Position numbers and translations under genes: made by a program | Shown: in pieces, positions 15,997-25,570 of the stretch | Layout of the letters: the number at the start of each line of letters is the position of its first letter | Position numbering within the stretch: the first letter of the stretch is position 1 | Assembly (NCBI GenBank): GCA_012518615.1 | Contig: JAAYRU010000058.1 | Span: forward strand, 1 to 40,834 | DNA from: Christensenellaceae bacterium | GTDB taxonomy: Bacteria > Bacillota > Clostridia > Christensenellales > Aristaeellaceae | Direction: 5' to 3' | Length of the DNA: 40,834 nt | The notes under the pieces: model-generated | Told to the model about the DNA's origin: nothing | Seen by the model: only the letters and a program-made list of their open reading frames with translations | Databases searched by the model: none

Positions 15997-17013
15997 TTAC
16001 ATTTTTTCCGCAATGCCTTTTGCGGCGCCCTCGTCTATCACAAGCACGCTGGGTTTATGGTGGCGCACTGCGCCTATTATCGCCTCCGCCTTTGAGTAGC
16101 CTCCAGCGCAGCTTATGGTGATATGGTTTTCGCCTTCAAAGTTAATCTGTCCGCCTACTGACGGGCTTTGGTACACTGTATGCCCCTCTATGTTGAAGAA
16201 ATGTCCCGCGGATTCCCCCACTGCGCCAAGCCCAAGCAGCGTTTGCATCTGCGCACTTTCAAGCCCGCGGCGCATTGCCATATTATCCGCCCTGCCTATG
16301 CCAAGCAGTATAATATCCGCTTGTTTAACAAGCCCCAGTACCTCTTTAATAGTGTTGGATTTTTCAAGCTCTTTTAAGGTAGCATAGTCTAAATCATCAG
16401 GCAGATGCATAAGGCGGCAGTTACATCCCAGCTTTTCCGCAAGCTCCGCAGCAACAAAGTTCGCCTGCGTGGATATCTGGCTGCCTACGCCCCCGCGCGC
16501 AGGCACAACTGTGATATCGGGGTAGGACTTGCTCATTTCACCTGCGAGAGTAGCCATAGTAGAGCCGCCCGCTATTGCTATAATGCAGCCGGGCTTTAAA
16601 TACGGCGTTAATACCACAGCGGAGAGAAAGCCTATAGCTTCAAGCGAGGCGCTTTCGTCTACATCGCCGGGGGCTATGTATACCTCAGGCACGCCAAGAT
16701 ATTTTGACATTCTCTTTTGCATGGCGGATGCATTGCCCGGTATCTCTCCAAAGGCTTCAAACCTTGCTCTAAGTTCATCCCCCTTTTTAGTAAGCAGCAT
16801 TCCAGAGCTTTGAAAAGTAATAAGCCCCAGTTCCGCCATCTCCTCGGCTGAGGAGCGTATCTTCCTTTCGGAAGTATTGAGATGAGATGCCAGCTTTCGC
16901 CTGCCAACGGGTTTGAACTTTGCCACGCCCGAGAGCATATTGATGCGCCTTACCAGCTCCTCAACCTCTTGAGGGGCTATCTTGTTAAGCAGCGCCCATA
17001 TATTATTCCTCAT
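15997..17013 (-). CDS. cggR: SorC/CggR-family regulator of the glycolytic operon
   Basis: A 338-residue protein: a winged-helix DNA-binding region at about residues 20-75 (VGRRKLASHLNTSERKIRSS), then the SorC sugar-phosphate-binding domain (about 90-338, with IAGGSTMATLA and LGIGRAD motifs). In B. subtilis CggR represses gapA-pgk-tpi-pgm-eno and is relieved by fructose 1,6-bisphosphate. The position directly ahead of pgk-tpiA-gpmI supports the same role here. The ATG follows GGAGGGAGTA. The symbol is by family and context; the ligand is inferred. Confidence 0.9.
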   Translation of the reverse strand: MRNNIWALLNKIAPQEVEELVRRINMLSGVAKFKPVGRRKLASHLNTSERKIRSSAEEMAELGLITFQSSGMLLTKKGDELRARFEAFGEIPGNASAMQKRMSKYLGVPEVYIAPGDVDESASLEAIGFLSAVVLTPYLKPGCIIAIAGGSTMATLAGEMSKSYPDITVVPARGGVGSQISTQANFVAAELAEKLGCNCRLMHLPDDLDYATLKELEKSNTIKEVLGLVKQADIILLGIGRADNMAMRRGLESAQMQTLLGLGAVGESAGHFFNIEGHTVYQSPSVGGQINFEGENHITISCAGGYSKAEAIIGAVRHHKPSVLVIDEGAAKGIAEKM

Positions 17014-17046
17014 TACTCCCTCCTTGGCAGATGAGCATACAAGTAC

Positions 17047-17075
17047 ATTATAGTATCTACACTAATTTATCGCAA
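17047..17075 (-). promoter_or_regulatory. Promoter of the cggR-like operon
   Basis: On the minus strand TTGCGA (17070-17075) is followed after 17 bases by a consensus TATAAT (17047-17052), about 33 bases before the cggR-like ATG. No clear CggR-type operator palindrome was seen around it. Confidence 0.7.
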
Positions 17076-17083
17076 GGGCAAAA

Positions 17084-17107
17084 CCCGGTATAAGCGGGCG
17101 TTTTTTT
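17084..17107. terminator. Small terminator between iron-uptake and glycolytic operons
   Basis: CCCG (17084-17087) pairs with CGGG (17095-17098). The plus strand has seven Ts at 17101-17107 and the minus strand TTTT. The stem is only four pairs. It is a plausible but weak end for the minus-strand iron locus before the cggR promoter. Confidence 0.4.
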
Positions 17108-17141
17108 ATATAATTATGGTAACAAAGTCTATTATTTTGTT

Positions 17142-17960
17142 TTAATCTTTTTGAATACTGCCCTTAAACACTATATGCAGCTTGCCGTCTTCAAGTACAA
17201 ACAATTCCGTTCTTACCCTAAAAACCTCTTCAAGCAGGCGCTGCGTGCATACATCGCACGGTTTGCCCTGCGCCACTACTTTGCCATGGTTTAATACATA
17301 CAATTCGTCACAATATGAACATGCAATATTCAAATCATGGAATACTGCCATTATGGTTTTATCAAGCTGCTTTACTATATCCATTAAAAGCCATTGATAA
17401 TGCACATCTAAGTGGTTTGTGGGTTCGTCCAAAATTAATATATCCGCCTCCTGTGCAAGTGACCGGGCAATAAGCACCCTTTGTTTTTCACCGCCGGATA
17501 AAGTAAAAAATGAGCGGTGCGCTAAATCTTCCATGCCCATAAATGCAAGTGCGTTACGGGCTATACGCTTGTCCTCATCTGTATCGCGTTCATACAGTTT
17601 TCTATATGGCGCGCGCCCCATAAGTACCATATCTAGTACGCTAAAATCAAAATCCGTGCTGTTTTCCTGCCGCATAACCGTTACCTGCTGCGCCACGCTG
17701 CGGTAGGACATGGTTTCTACCTCTCTTCCGTTTATATACACGCATTTTTTAGGCGGCATAATTGCTCGATATATATGGCGCAACAGCGTTGATTTTCCCG
17801 AGCCATTGGGCCCTATAACCCCGACAAAGGCTCCTTTTTTGATGTGTATACTTACATCCTCAAGTATGGTTGAATCCATTATTTTATAACTTAAATTATG
17901 TACTTCAACGCTGTTTTCCATTTTATTTACAGGCTTTGAATGCTGTTTTAGCTTTTGCAT
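17142..17960 (-). CDS. ABC transporter ATPase, FecE/siderophore-cobalamin type
   Basis: A 272-residue nucleotide-binding subunit. Walker A is GPNGSGKST (near residues 50-58), the signature is LSGGEKQR, Walker B is ILILDEPTNHLD, and the H-loop lies in AVFHDLN. The LDEPTNHLDVHYQ form is typical of FecE/FepC/BtuD importers. ATG 17960 is preferred over upstream in-frame starts because AAGGTG precedes it and it begins after the permease stop at 17971. It is the last gene of the iron locus and would energise the FecCD permease just upstream. Confidence 0.92.
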   Translation of the reverse strand: MQKLKQHSKPVNKMENSVEVHNLSYKIMDSTILEDVSIHIKKGAFVGVIGPNGSGKSTLLRHIYRAIMPPKKCVYINGREVETMSYRSVAQQVTVMRQENSTDFDFSVLDMVLMGRAPYRKLYERDTDEDKRIARNALAFMGMEDLAHRSFFTLSGGEKQRVLIARSLAQEADILILDEPTNHLDVHYQWLLMDIVKQLDKTIMAVFHDLNIACSYCDELYVLNHGKVVAQGKPCDVCTQRLLEEVFRVRTELFVLEDGKLHIVFKGSIQKD

Positions 17961-17970
17961 ATTTTTCACC

Positions 17971-19023
17971 TTAAATCCTGCCGTATTTGTTCTGCCTATA
18001 TAACAGGTACACAAAGAAAGGTCCGCCAAAGAACGCGGTAAATATACCTACCGACATCTCCCTTGGCGCCATCAGAGTTCTTGCTAATATATCCATCCAA
18101 AGCAAAAATACGCTTCCAATCAAAAATGAAAGCGGAAACAGCCTGCGATGGTCCGCCCCTGCCAATATACGAATTATATGCGGTATAACAAAACCCACAA
18201 AGCCTATAATACCGCCCGCCGCAACTATTACGCCTGTTATAAATGCCACCACCAAAATTGTGAGGCGTTTTATAACCGGCACATTTATGCCAAGGCTTAT
18301 GGCAGTTTCATCACCTTGGCTCATAAGGTTGTAAGCCCTTGCGGTAAACATAAAAAAGCTACTGCCTAATATTGAGCCAAAAAAAGGAAAAGCAATATTA
18401 TTCCATCTGGCGCCGGCTAAAGAGCCCATAGTCCAAGCTATAATGCTGCGTACTGCGCTTGCATCTCTGGACATTGACACAAAAAACTGAGTCAATGCGT
18501 TTAAAATAACGCTTACTGCAATACCGGATAACGCAAGGCGCGATGTTGAACCGGGGCTTCCCACCCGCCCTATGGTATATACTATAATCAAGGCTATAGT
18601 GGCGCCGGTAAAAGCAAAGGCAGAAATAACCGCCGATGAAGAGTAAAACGCACTCCCAAGAAAATAGCAAAAAGCAACTGCAGAGGACGCACCCCCTGAA
18701 GCGCCCAGTATATACGGGTCTGCCAACACATTTTGCGTTACAGCCTGCATAGCAGCCCCTGCAACTGCTAGGCTACCGCCTGCAGCTATTGCAAGCAGTA
18801 CCCTTGGCAGGCGCAGCTCCCATATTATGCTTATCTGTGAACGCTTTAGCGTTTCCTGTTCTATACCAAAAAGCTTGAGGCTTATTACATCAAACACCTT
18901 GTCTACGCTTAAATCGGCAGCGCCGAATATAATGCCCGCTAACATGCTGAACAGCAGAATAACAACAGATACAATCACCATGAACATAAAGCTTCTTTTT
19001 GCCAATAATTTTTTCATACTCAT
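17971..19023 (-). CDS. FecCD-type ABC permease (iron/siderophore or heme)
   Basis: A 350-residue, roughly ten-span permease of the FecCD/BtuC family, with the family signatures ELRLPRVLLAIAAGGSLAVAG near residues 68-88 and GIIGFVGFVIPHIIR near 275. Only one permease gene is present, so it should act as a homodimer. ATG 19023 overlaps the stop of the upstream ABC gene as ATGA, implying coupling; an ATG at 19017 is an alternative. The family moves ferric siderophores, heme or cobalamin; iron is favoured by the regulator and the metal-box sites. Confidence 0.92.
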   Translation of the reverse strand: MSMKKLLAKRSFMFMVIVSVVILLFSMLAGIIFGAADLSVDKVFDVISLKLFGIEQETLKRSQISIIWELRLPRVLLAIAAGGSLAVAGAAMQAVTQNVLADPYILGASGGASSAVAFCYFLGSAFYSSSAVISAFAFTGATIALIIVYTIGRVGSPGSTSRLALSGIAVSVILNALTQFFVSMSRDASAVRSIIAWTMGSLAGARWNNIAFPFFGSILGSSFFMFTARAYNLMSQGDETAISLGINVPVIKRLTILVVAFITGVIVAAGGIIGFVGFVIPHIIRILAGADHRRLFPLSFLIGSVFLLWMDILARTLMAPREMSVGIFTAFFGGPFFVYLLYRQNKYGRI

Positions 19024-20786
19024 TCCTCTTTAAGATAATGTTCGCCTATAAGCTGGCTAAAGTATGGGCAGCTATCCATAAGCTTAGCATAGGTTCCCTG
19101 CGCTAATACCTTGCCGCCTTCAAGCAGCACAATGCGGTCTGCGCTGCGTATAGTAGATATACGGTGTGCAATTACTAGCGTTGCCCGTCCTTTTTTAAGC
19201 TGATTTATAGCGCAGTTTATAAGCTTTTCATTTTCTGCATCAAGATTTGCGCTTGCCTCATCTAGCACCAGTACGGGGGCATCTTTAAGTATAGCTTGGG
19301 CAATTGAAAGCCGCTGCCTCTCCCCGCCTGATAGGCGTAAACCCCTTTCGCCAAGCACTGTATTATAGCCCTGAGGCAGCTTGCGTATAAATTCGTCCGC
19401 CTGCGCCTGTTTACATGCCTTTATTATTTCTTCTTTGCTTGCATCAGCCTTTGCTAGGCGCAGGTTTTCCTCCACGCTTACATTAAACAGATACACTTCC
19501 TGCGGCACCACTGTTACAACGCTGCGTAATGCGTATAGGCTAAGCTCTCTTATATCAATCCCGTTTATGCTTATACTTCCGCCCTGCACATCCCAAAAGC
19601 GCTGCAAAAGGCGTGCAACGGTGGTCTTTCCGCTACCGGAAGCGCCGACAAGCGCAACGGTTTCACCTGTTTCAAAGGAAAAAGAGCTGCCTTCAAGCAC
19701 CGGCGGGTTTTCTGTTTCACTCTCACTTGCGGGATAGGTAAAGTAAACATCATCAAACTTTACAAGCGTTTTTGGGGCGCGCGGCACTTTGTTAATATTG
19801 CCTTCGTCCTTTACTTCGGGTTCTGCCTGTATTAAGCCTAACACGCGCTGAGCCGCACCTAAAATTAAGCCATAGTTTGTGCTCATTAAAAGAGCCTCGT
19901 TTATAGGTATAAATACACCGGAGAATAAAATAAGCAGCGGTATAAACCACTCAGCAGGTATTACGCCTTGTTTTACAAGTATTATTGTAATAAGCGTTTC
20001 AACAAGAGAGGCTATACCGGCTACCAAGTTTATAAAGCGGGTTTCGTTTGAACGCCTTAAGGCATAGCTCATATTAGCATCGCTATAACGCTTGTTGGCT
20101 GCAAAAAAGCGCTTAAAATATGTTTTTTGCCAGCCAAATGAAATAATATCCTTTATACCCTGAACCCCATCAACAGCTATGGCGTTTAAAATTCCGGCTT
20201 CTTTTTTAACCTCTGCGCCCTGCTTGTCCGCCTCCTTGCTATGGCGTATGGTAATCCACAGCATAAGCGCAATAGAACACAGCATAACTACGGGCAGTAC
20301 CCATGAAAACAATCCCATAAATATAAGCGCCGCAGTGGGGATAATTACAGCAACTATTATCTGCCCTATGGTGTGGGCATAAAACCACTCAAGCTGCTCC
20401 ACATCGTTTAGCACTATGTTTATCATATCTCCGCTGCGTTTACCCTGCATGGCGGCAGGCGCTAACTTATCTAGCTGTGCATAACAAATATTACGCAGCT
20501 TTGCAAGTATACGGTATGCCATTTCATGTCCTACAAACACATCTAAATAGGAGAATATCGCCGTTAGCACAACAAGCGCTGCTGATGCAATAAGCAGTGT
20601 CCTCGTTTGCTCCGCTTGCCCAAACAAAACACTGCCCACCATATAGCTTGCAACCAAGCTTGAAATAAGCGGCAGTAATTTAAATATAAGGTTGCAAAAA
20701 ATGGCGATTATTAAATATAAGCGAAATCCCTTTATATGCTTTGACAGCGCAATTAAAGCATTAAATCTTTCATTGTTTTGTTTCAT
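19020..20786 (-). CDS. ABC half-transporter (membrane + ATPase), second of pair
   Basis: A 588-residue fusion of a six-helix type-IV (exporter-fold) membrane domain (about 15-310) and an ATPase. Walker A is GASGSGKTT, the signature is LSGGERQR, and Walker B is VLVLDEASANLD. ATG 20786 is chosen because TTGGAG lies just upstream; it overlaps the previous gene by 17 bases. With the preceding gene it forms a heterodimer candidate. Exporter-fold pairs inside siderophore loci (YbtP/YbtQ, IrtAB) import ferric siderophore, which is the likeliest role, though export of a siderophore or peptide cannot be excluded. Confidence 0.88.
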   Translation of the reverse strand: MKQNNERFNALIALSKHIKGFRLYLIIAIFCNLIFKLLPLISSLVASYMVGSVLFGQAEQTRTLLIASAALVVLTAIFSYLDVFVGHEMAYRILAKLRNICYAQLDKLAPAAMQGKRSGDMINIVLNDVEQLEWFYAHTIGQIIVAVIIPTAALIFMGLFSWVLPVVMLCSIALMLWITIRHSKEADKQGAEVKKEAGILNAIAVDGVQGIKDIISFGWQKTYFKRFFAANKRYSDANMSYALRRSNETRFINLVAGIASLVETLITIILVKQGVIPAEWFIPLLILFSGVFIPINEALLMSTNYGLILGAAQRVLGLIQAEPEVKDEGNINKVPRAPKTLVKFDDVYFTYPASESETENPPVLEGSSFSFETGETVALVGASGSGKTTVARLLQRFWDVQGGSISINGIDIRELSLYALRSVVTVVPQEVYLFNVSVEENLRLAKADASKEEIIKACKQAQADEFIRKLPQGYNTVLGERGLRLSGGERQRLSIAQAILKDAPVLVLDEASANLDAENEKLINCAINQLKKGRATLVIAHRISTIRSADRIVLLEGGKVLAQGTYAKLMDSCPYFSQLIGEHYLKEE

Positions 20787-22539
20787 TGTATTCTCCAATC
20801 AACTGACTGCCCATAAGTTTATTGTATAAAGGCGAAGATGCCAACAATTCCTCATGTGTGCCCTGCGCTGCTATCCTTCCCTCATCAAGGAGTATTATTT
20901 TATCAGCGCTCTGTATAGTGGCAAGGCGGTGGGCTATCATTAGCACTGTTTTACCCTGCCTTAACTTAAGCAAACTGCGCTGTATAAGCTCTTCATTTTC
21001 TCTATCAAGTGAAGATGTAGCCTCGTCCAGTATAAGTATAGGCGTGTCGCGTAAAAACGCTCGCGCCATAACAAGGCGCTGCCTTTCCCCGCCGGATAGG
21101 CGCATTCCGCGCTCTCCCACCATGGTTTTATAGCCATCCGGTAAAGCATTTATAAAACCGTGAATGCCTGCTTTAATTGCGGCTTGCTGTATATCTTCAA
21201 TACTTGCATTCTGCCTGCCCATGCGTATGTTTTCTTCTATGGTACCATAGAATAGATGGCTGTCCTGCCATACGGCGGCAATACGCCCTTGTATGCTTGG
21301 AAGGCTGTTTTCACTAATCGGCACATCGCCTACCGATATACTGCCTTGCTTTATGGGATAAAAGCCGGCTAATAAATGCGCTGCGGTGGATTTTCCCGCA
21401 CCGGACGGTCCTACCAATGCAAGGGAAGTACCTTCCGGAATTTCAAATGAAATATCCTTTAAAACCACCCCTTCCTCTACCTCATAAGCAAAGCTTACAT
21501 TTATAAAACAAATATCATTTCTATCGGTTGATGTTTGTTTATCTATCGGCTTAGCAGGTTCCAAAGGCAAGGCGAAATGCACAGGTTCATCTAATAATTG
21601 TGCAATGCTGGTTGAAGCGGTTACGCCCTGATAGCCAAGGTGCCAAGCATTAAGCAGGGTAGCCATGGGCGCAAAGCAAGCGCTTATCAAAAATAGCGCA
21701 TAGGGAAGCTGCTCGGGCAGCATATTTCCGGCATAGGTCTGTTGAGCTGCAACGGCAACCGCAAATGAGGTACCCAAGGCAATAAAAAAATGCGACACTA
21801 CATTTTCAAGCATAGTTATTTGCAGCTGAGCCATTATGGCTTTCCGCAGCTCTTCTCCGCTTTGCGCTATCTTTTTTATCTGGCGCTTACTAGCGTTAAA
21901 GCCCTTTAATGTGTTCATACCCTGAAGGCTATCCAAACAATCGCTGTAATATTTTCCATGCAGCGCCATTTCTTTTTCGCCGCGCTTATGCATAATGCGG
22001 TAAAACAGCATAGGGCAAACAAAAATACCAAGGCAGGCAAATGCACATAGCGCTGCTGTTAATTTATTGAAAACCGCCAGAACCAGCAATATTATAACAG
22101 CATTGCATATTGCAGATACTGCGCTTGGCAGATAGGCGGTGTAATAATTTTTAAGTAATAGCACGCGTGTATACAGTATAGAAGCCGTATCCCCTGTACG
22201 CTTCGCCAATGTATGTGCCGGTCCCAGTGTAAAAAGCTTTTTGAGCAGCAGCTCCCTTAACCTTGTCTTGAGCGCTATGCTGCTTTTCTCCGCTATTATT
22301 GCTTTTTTTTGCGATAGGACATGGCGCACAAACAGCAATAAGGCTATGCAGAGCAGCACCTGCCACAATGAAGTAAAAAACAGTATTTTTTCCTGCCCCT
22401 GTATAAAACACACGCATAATGCGGAGCCAAGCGCAATAAGCGTGCCAAGTAGGGTGATTATAACCTGCATAAGGCAGCTTAAAGCAACCCCTAAGCAGTT
22501 GCTCTTTATAAAAGACAATAACTTTCGGTTTATGAACAT
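20770..22539 (-). CDS. ABC half-transporter (membrane + ATPase), first of pair
   Basis: A 589-residue exporter-fold half-transporter: six transmembrane helices (about 15-310), then an ATPase with Walker A GPSGAGKST, signature LSGGERQR and Walker B ILILDEATSSLD. ATG 22539 follows AAAGGA. It lies 71 bases after the binding-protein gene and overlaps the partner gene. Both ATPase sites look intact, so the pair is not obviously of the degenerate-site kind. Context gives the iron/siderophore assignment; sequence alone does not fix substrate or direction. Confidence 0.88.
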   Translation of the reverse strand: MFINRKLLSFIKSNCLGVALSCLMQVIITLLGTLIALGSALCVCFIQGQEKILFFTSLWQVLLCIALLLFVRHVLSQKKAIIAEKSSIALKTRLRELLLKKLFTLGPAHTLAKRTGDTASILYTRVLLLKNYYTAYLPSAVSAICNAVIILLVLAVFNKLTAALCAFACLGIFVCPMLFYRIMHKRGEKEMALHGKYYSDCLDSLQGMNTLKGFNASKRQIKKIAQSGEELRKAIMAQLQITMLENVVSHFFIALGTSFAVAVAAQQTYAGNMLPEQLPYALFLISACFAPMATLLNAWHLGYQGVTASTSIAQLLDEPVHFALPLEPAKPIDKQTSTDRNDICFINVSFAYEVEEGVVLKDISFEIPEGTSLALVGPSGAGKSTAAHLLAGFYPIKQGSISVGDVPISENSLPSIQGRIAAVWQDSHLFYGTIEENIRMGRQNASIEDIQQAAIKAGIHGFINALPDGYKTMVGERGMRLSGGERQRLVMARAFLRDTPILILDEATSSLDRENEELIQRSLLKLRQGKTVLMIAHRLATIQSADKIILLDEGRIAAQGTHEELLASSPLYNKLMGSQLIGEYNETKQ

Positions 22540-22610
22540 ATAAATCCTTTCAAAAAATCAGCCGGAGGCTTAGGGTATTAGCCCCCGGCATATAATTCTG
22601 TGCTTTATTA

Positions 22611-23570
22611 TTAATCGAACAACTCAGGGTGCAGACCTTTAGCAATAGTTTTTATAGCCTCTATATTCTGTATGCTGGGGAATACAGCGTAGCAAGGCAC
22701 TGAAGGAAACCTGTCATTTTGCACGGCATTTACATCCTGCATTTCTACAAGCCCTTTAAGATAAGCGATTTTTTCTTCCACTGAGTCGGTTATATTATAA
22801 TCCCACACAAGAATAACATCGGGGTTGGCATCTACAACGCTTTCAGCTGAAGTAGCAAAATAGTGTTTATCCACATCTTCGTAAATGTTTTTACCGCCTG
22901 CAATTCTAATCAACTCGTTTTCTATACCCTCGTTACCAATGGTATATAGAGTTCCTTCGCCGCTATCGTATGCAAAGACAGAAACAGGCTCAACATCTTT
23001 TAGCAGTTCACGAACGGCTTCTTCTTCCGCACGCATTTCAGCCACCAGCGCCTCTGCACACTCCTCAACTCTGAAAATCTTACCAAGGTTTAGTATGTCT
23101 TCATATGTATCATTCAGGCTTGATTTAGCAATATATGTGCCTCTGGTTGCATATATTTTGATATCAGCAGCATCATAGTCCTCCGGTGCGCCGCCAGTTC
23201 TTGCTGTAAAATTATAAGCTGTACCAAAAGCAAAATCAGGTTCCTTATCTAAAATAAATTCTATGCTATTTGGCGAACCTCTTTCCAAGCCGTCAGTAAA
23301 CAGAGGCATTTTTCCGATTGCCTCACGATATTCCGGTAACACATCATCAATGGTATACATGCCGGGTACAAACGCAACTACCTTATCTTCCAAGCCCAAG
23401 GCGGCAAAATATTCTGCCTGGCTATACGAAAAAAGGAATGCACGCTCGGGCGCTTTTTCATACACAGTGGTTCTGCCCATGTTCTCAATGGTAACAGGTT
23501 CGCCCTGTGCAAAAGCGTAAATGCCTATACTCATAACGAGTACCGTAAGTAATGCTAGAAATTTTCGCAT
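22611..23570 (-). CDS. Iron/siderophore-type periplasmic-binding protein, non-lipoprotein
   Basis: A 319-residue class III (FecB/BtuF-like) binding protein, with the two-lobed fold suggested by TIENMGR near the start and ENELIRIAGGKNIY near 205-218. A signal peptide ends near residue 21 (YAFA-QGE). There is no lipobox cysteine, unusual for a monoderm. Its sequence parallels the C-terminal domain of the adjacent regulator throughout (for example SLNDTYEDILNLGKIF against SLEDTYLDIWNLARIF). AGGAGG precedes the ATG, and a DtxR-like box overlaps the likely transcription start. Confidence 0.9.
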   Translation of the reverse strand: MRKFLALLTVLVMSIGIYAFAQGEPVTIENMGRTTVYEKAPERAFLFSYSQAEYFAALGLEDKVVAFVPGMYTIDDVLPEYREAIGKMPLFTDGLERGSPNSIEFILDKEPDFAFGTAYNFTARTGGAPEDYDAADIKIYATRGTYIAKSSLNDTYEDILNLGKIFRVEECAEALVAEMRAEEEAVRELLKDVEPVSVFAYDSGEGTLYTIGNEGIENELIRIAGGKNIYEDVDKHYFATSAESVVDANPDVILVWDYNITDSVEEKIAYLKGLVEMQDVNAVQNDRFPSVPCYAVFPSIQNIEAIKTIAKGLHPELFD

Positions 23571-23590
23571 ATTAAAATCCTCCTTCTGCG

Positions 23591-23607
23591 TTAGGTTTCG
23601 CTAACAC
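23591..23607 (-). promoter_or_regulatory. DtxR/IdeR-like iron box at the binding-protein promoter
   Basis: TTAGGTTTCGCTAACAC agrees with the IdeR/DtxR consensus (TTAGGTTAGSCTAACCTAA) at 13 of the first 15 bases by eye. On the minus strand a TATACT -10 lies at 23614-23619, so the box covers about +1 to +17, a repressing position. No good -35 is present, fitting a promoter that needs the adjacent AraC-type activator. A near-identical box lies at 25571-25587. Confidence 0.65.
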
Positions 23608-23636
23608 ATTGCCAGTATAGCATTTTTATAGGCGAA

Positions 23637-25460
23637 TTATATACACGAATGTTTAATATCTGTTATATATTTGTTTTTAAATGCGCAAGGGTGAAATAAG
23701 TAAGCCAAATACCAAGCAGTTTTAACATTATCTATGGCGGGGAATATTTTTTTAAGCCCTACAGCATGTATGCGCCTGTTTCTAACGGCATCTGTATAGC
23801 GCAATAGGGGTATATCCATAATAAATGAAAGGCACTGTTCTTCCGTTTTATCTGAAAAACGATGTACAAGTATAACCTGTGGGTTTTCCCGCGCCACTGT
23901 TTCCCAATCAAATATCGCAAGCTGCTGTCTGCAATGGCTGAATATATTTTTTCCGCCCGCAAGCTCTATTAAATGGTTTTCAAGAGATTGTCCGCAGGAA
24001 AGGGGTTTTCCGTCAATCGTTCCTGCAAACGAAAACACACGAACAGGCTCGGATATTTTTTTTGTTTGCTCCTTAAGCGCCTCAGCGCTGCACTGCATTT
24101 TATTTATAAGTTTTTTACCGCGCTCTTCCTTTTTAAAAATCCGCGCAAGGTTCCATATATCAAGATATGTATCTTCTAAGCTGCTTTCAAGCTTGCATGT
24201 GGCTGTCATAGCATAAATATGTATGCCTCGGCGCTCAAAGGCAGCTGCCTCCGCCACGCCTGAAACCGCCTCAAAGCTGTATGATGTGCCTATAACAAGC
24301 TCGGGCTTATAGGCAACAATATCCGCCAAAGTTGGCACATTGCGGTATCCGGACATTGCGAATAGATGGGAAATTTTCTCTAGATAGTTTCCATACTCAG
24401 GCTTACAATCCGCAAGCATTTCATCAGCATCCGCAACAGCTACCAAGGCATCCCCCGCACCTAGGGCTAAGCATAGCTCAGCTGAGGCATAGTCAAGGCA
24501 TACAACACGCTTAGGCACGCTGCTAAAGCTGTGCAGACGCCCGAAGTTTTCTATTGTAAGCGGTGTATCTTTGCCGCTAGGCTCTTTAAATTGCAAATTG
24601 AACCCGCTACATTTGTTTATATTCATTTGGCGGTATTCCCCGGGAGACATATTATAATAGCGCTTAAATACACGGCTTAAATATCCCTTATCGCCAAGCC
24701 CGCAATTTACAGCTATTTGGTCAAGGGATTGTTCGCCTTTAATTAACTGCGTACACGCAGATTTAAGGCGCAAACTCATCAAATATTCTTTAGGGCTTTG
24801 CTCTATTGCTGCCTTAAACTGATTGTATAAATGCGAACGGCTTATACCAAGCGATTCCGCCAATGCCTGTATGGAAATCTGCTCTCTAAAATGCTGCTGC
24901 ATATATTGGCGCGCCTGCTCAAAGCTATCCAGCTGCACGGGAGAACTAAGGTTTAATTCCTTGAAAAACAGTTCCGCCACAGCATATAGGCAGCTTTTTA
25001 TCTTAAGAACACTCAATGCTGACTTTGCGCTGTATTCATCCTGCATTATGCGGAATTGCTGCTCAAAAAAAGCCGTTTGCTTTGGTAAAATATGTAGTGT
25101 TAAATCTAGCGGTCCGCCTGAAGCAAGTAAGCTGCTTAGCGCAACACCGGCGCTTTGCGCTAGCTGCGCTTGGTATGAAGCTTGATATAGCTCAACCTCA
25201 TATTTAGCTGCGGGTACATTAAGCACCTGCCCCCGCCCTGCATGAAACAGCGCACTGCCCTTAACCTTAAAAGCCATCTTCCCAAGCTGCACCGCACAAT
25301 CCTTACAGCGCAAAAATATAAAGCTGGCATTTTCACTTACCATTTTAGTACCCTGCTGTATAAGCAGGCTATGCTGCATATCGCTAAGCTGTATATGTGC
25401 GCTATTCCAAAGCCTAAGCAGGGCTTCATGCTCTGTTGTATTTTTAGTGTTTATGTGCAT
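23637..25460 (-). CDS. Btr-like regulator: AraC DNA-binding domain fused to a binding-protein domain
   Basis: A 607-residue cytoplasmic regulator (no signal peptide). Residues 1-175 are an N-terminal sensing/linker region. Residues about 180-280 form the AraC double helix-turn-helix (ISIQALAESLGISRSHLYNQF, then DQIAVNCGLGDKGYLSRVFK). Residues about 300-600 form a FecB-like binding domain homologous to the exported protein encoded next. In B. subtilis, Btr (YbbB) has this architecture, binds bacillibactin and activates feuABC. By analogy this protein senses imported siderophore in the cytosol and activates the downstream operon. No strong ribosome site precedes ATG 25460. Confidence 0.92.
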   Translation of the reverse strand: MHINTKNTTEHEALLRLWNSAHIQLSDMQHSLLIQQGTKMVSENASFIFLRCKDCAVQLGKMAFKVKGSALFHAGRGQVLNVPAAKYEVELYQASYQAQLAQSAGVALSSLLASGGPLDLTLHILPKQTAFFEQQFRIMQDEYSAKSALSVLKIKSCLYAVAELFFKELNLSSPVQLDSFEQARQYMQQHFREQISIQALAESLGISRSHLYNQFKAAIEQSPKEYLMSLRLKSACTQLIKGEQSLDQIAVNCGLGDKGYLSRVFKRYYNMSPGEYRQMNINKCSGFNLQFKEPSGKDTPLTIENFGRLHSFSSVPKRVVCLDYASAELCLALGAGDALVAVADADEMLADCKPEYGNYLEKISHLFAMSGYRNVPTLADIVAYKPELVIGTSYSFEAVSGVAEAAAFERRGIHIYAMTATCKLESSLEDTYLDIWNLARIFKKEERGKKLINKMQCSAEALKEQTKKISEPVRVFSFAGTIDGKPLSCGQSLENHLIELAGGKNIFSHCRQQLAIFDWETVARENPQVILVHRFSDKTEEQCLSFIMDIPLLRYTDAVRNRRIHAVGLKKIFPAIDNVKTAWYLAYLFHPCAFKNKYITDIKHSCI

Positions 25461-25570
25461 GTATATCCCGAAAAACCTTCCCTATACCTCGCCTATAATA
25501 CCTTAGCTGCCATAATATAGCTAAGCAACACTCTGAAATAAGCTGTAATTAAATAAACGGCTTACGGATA

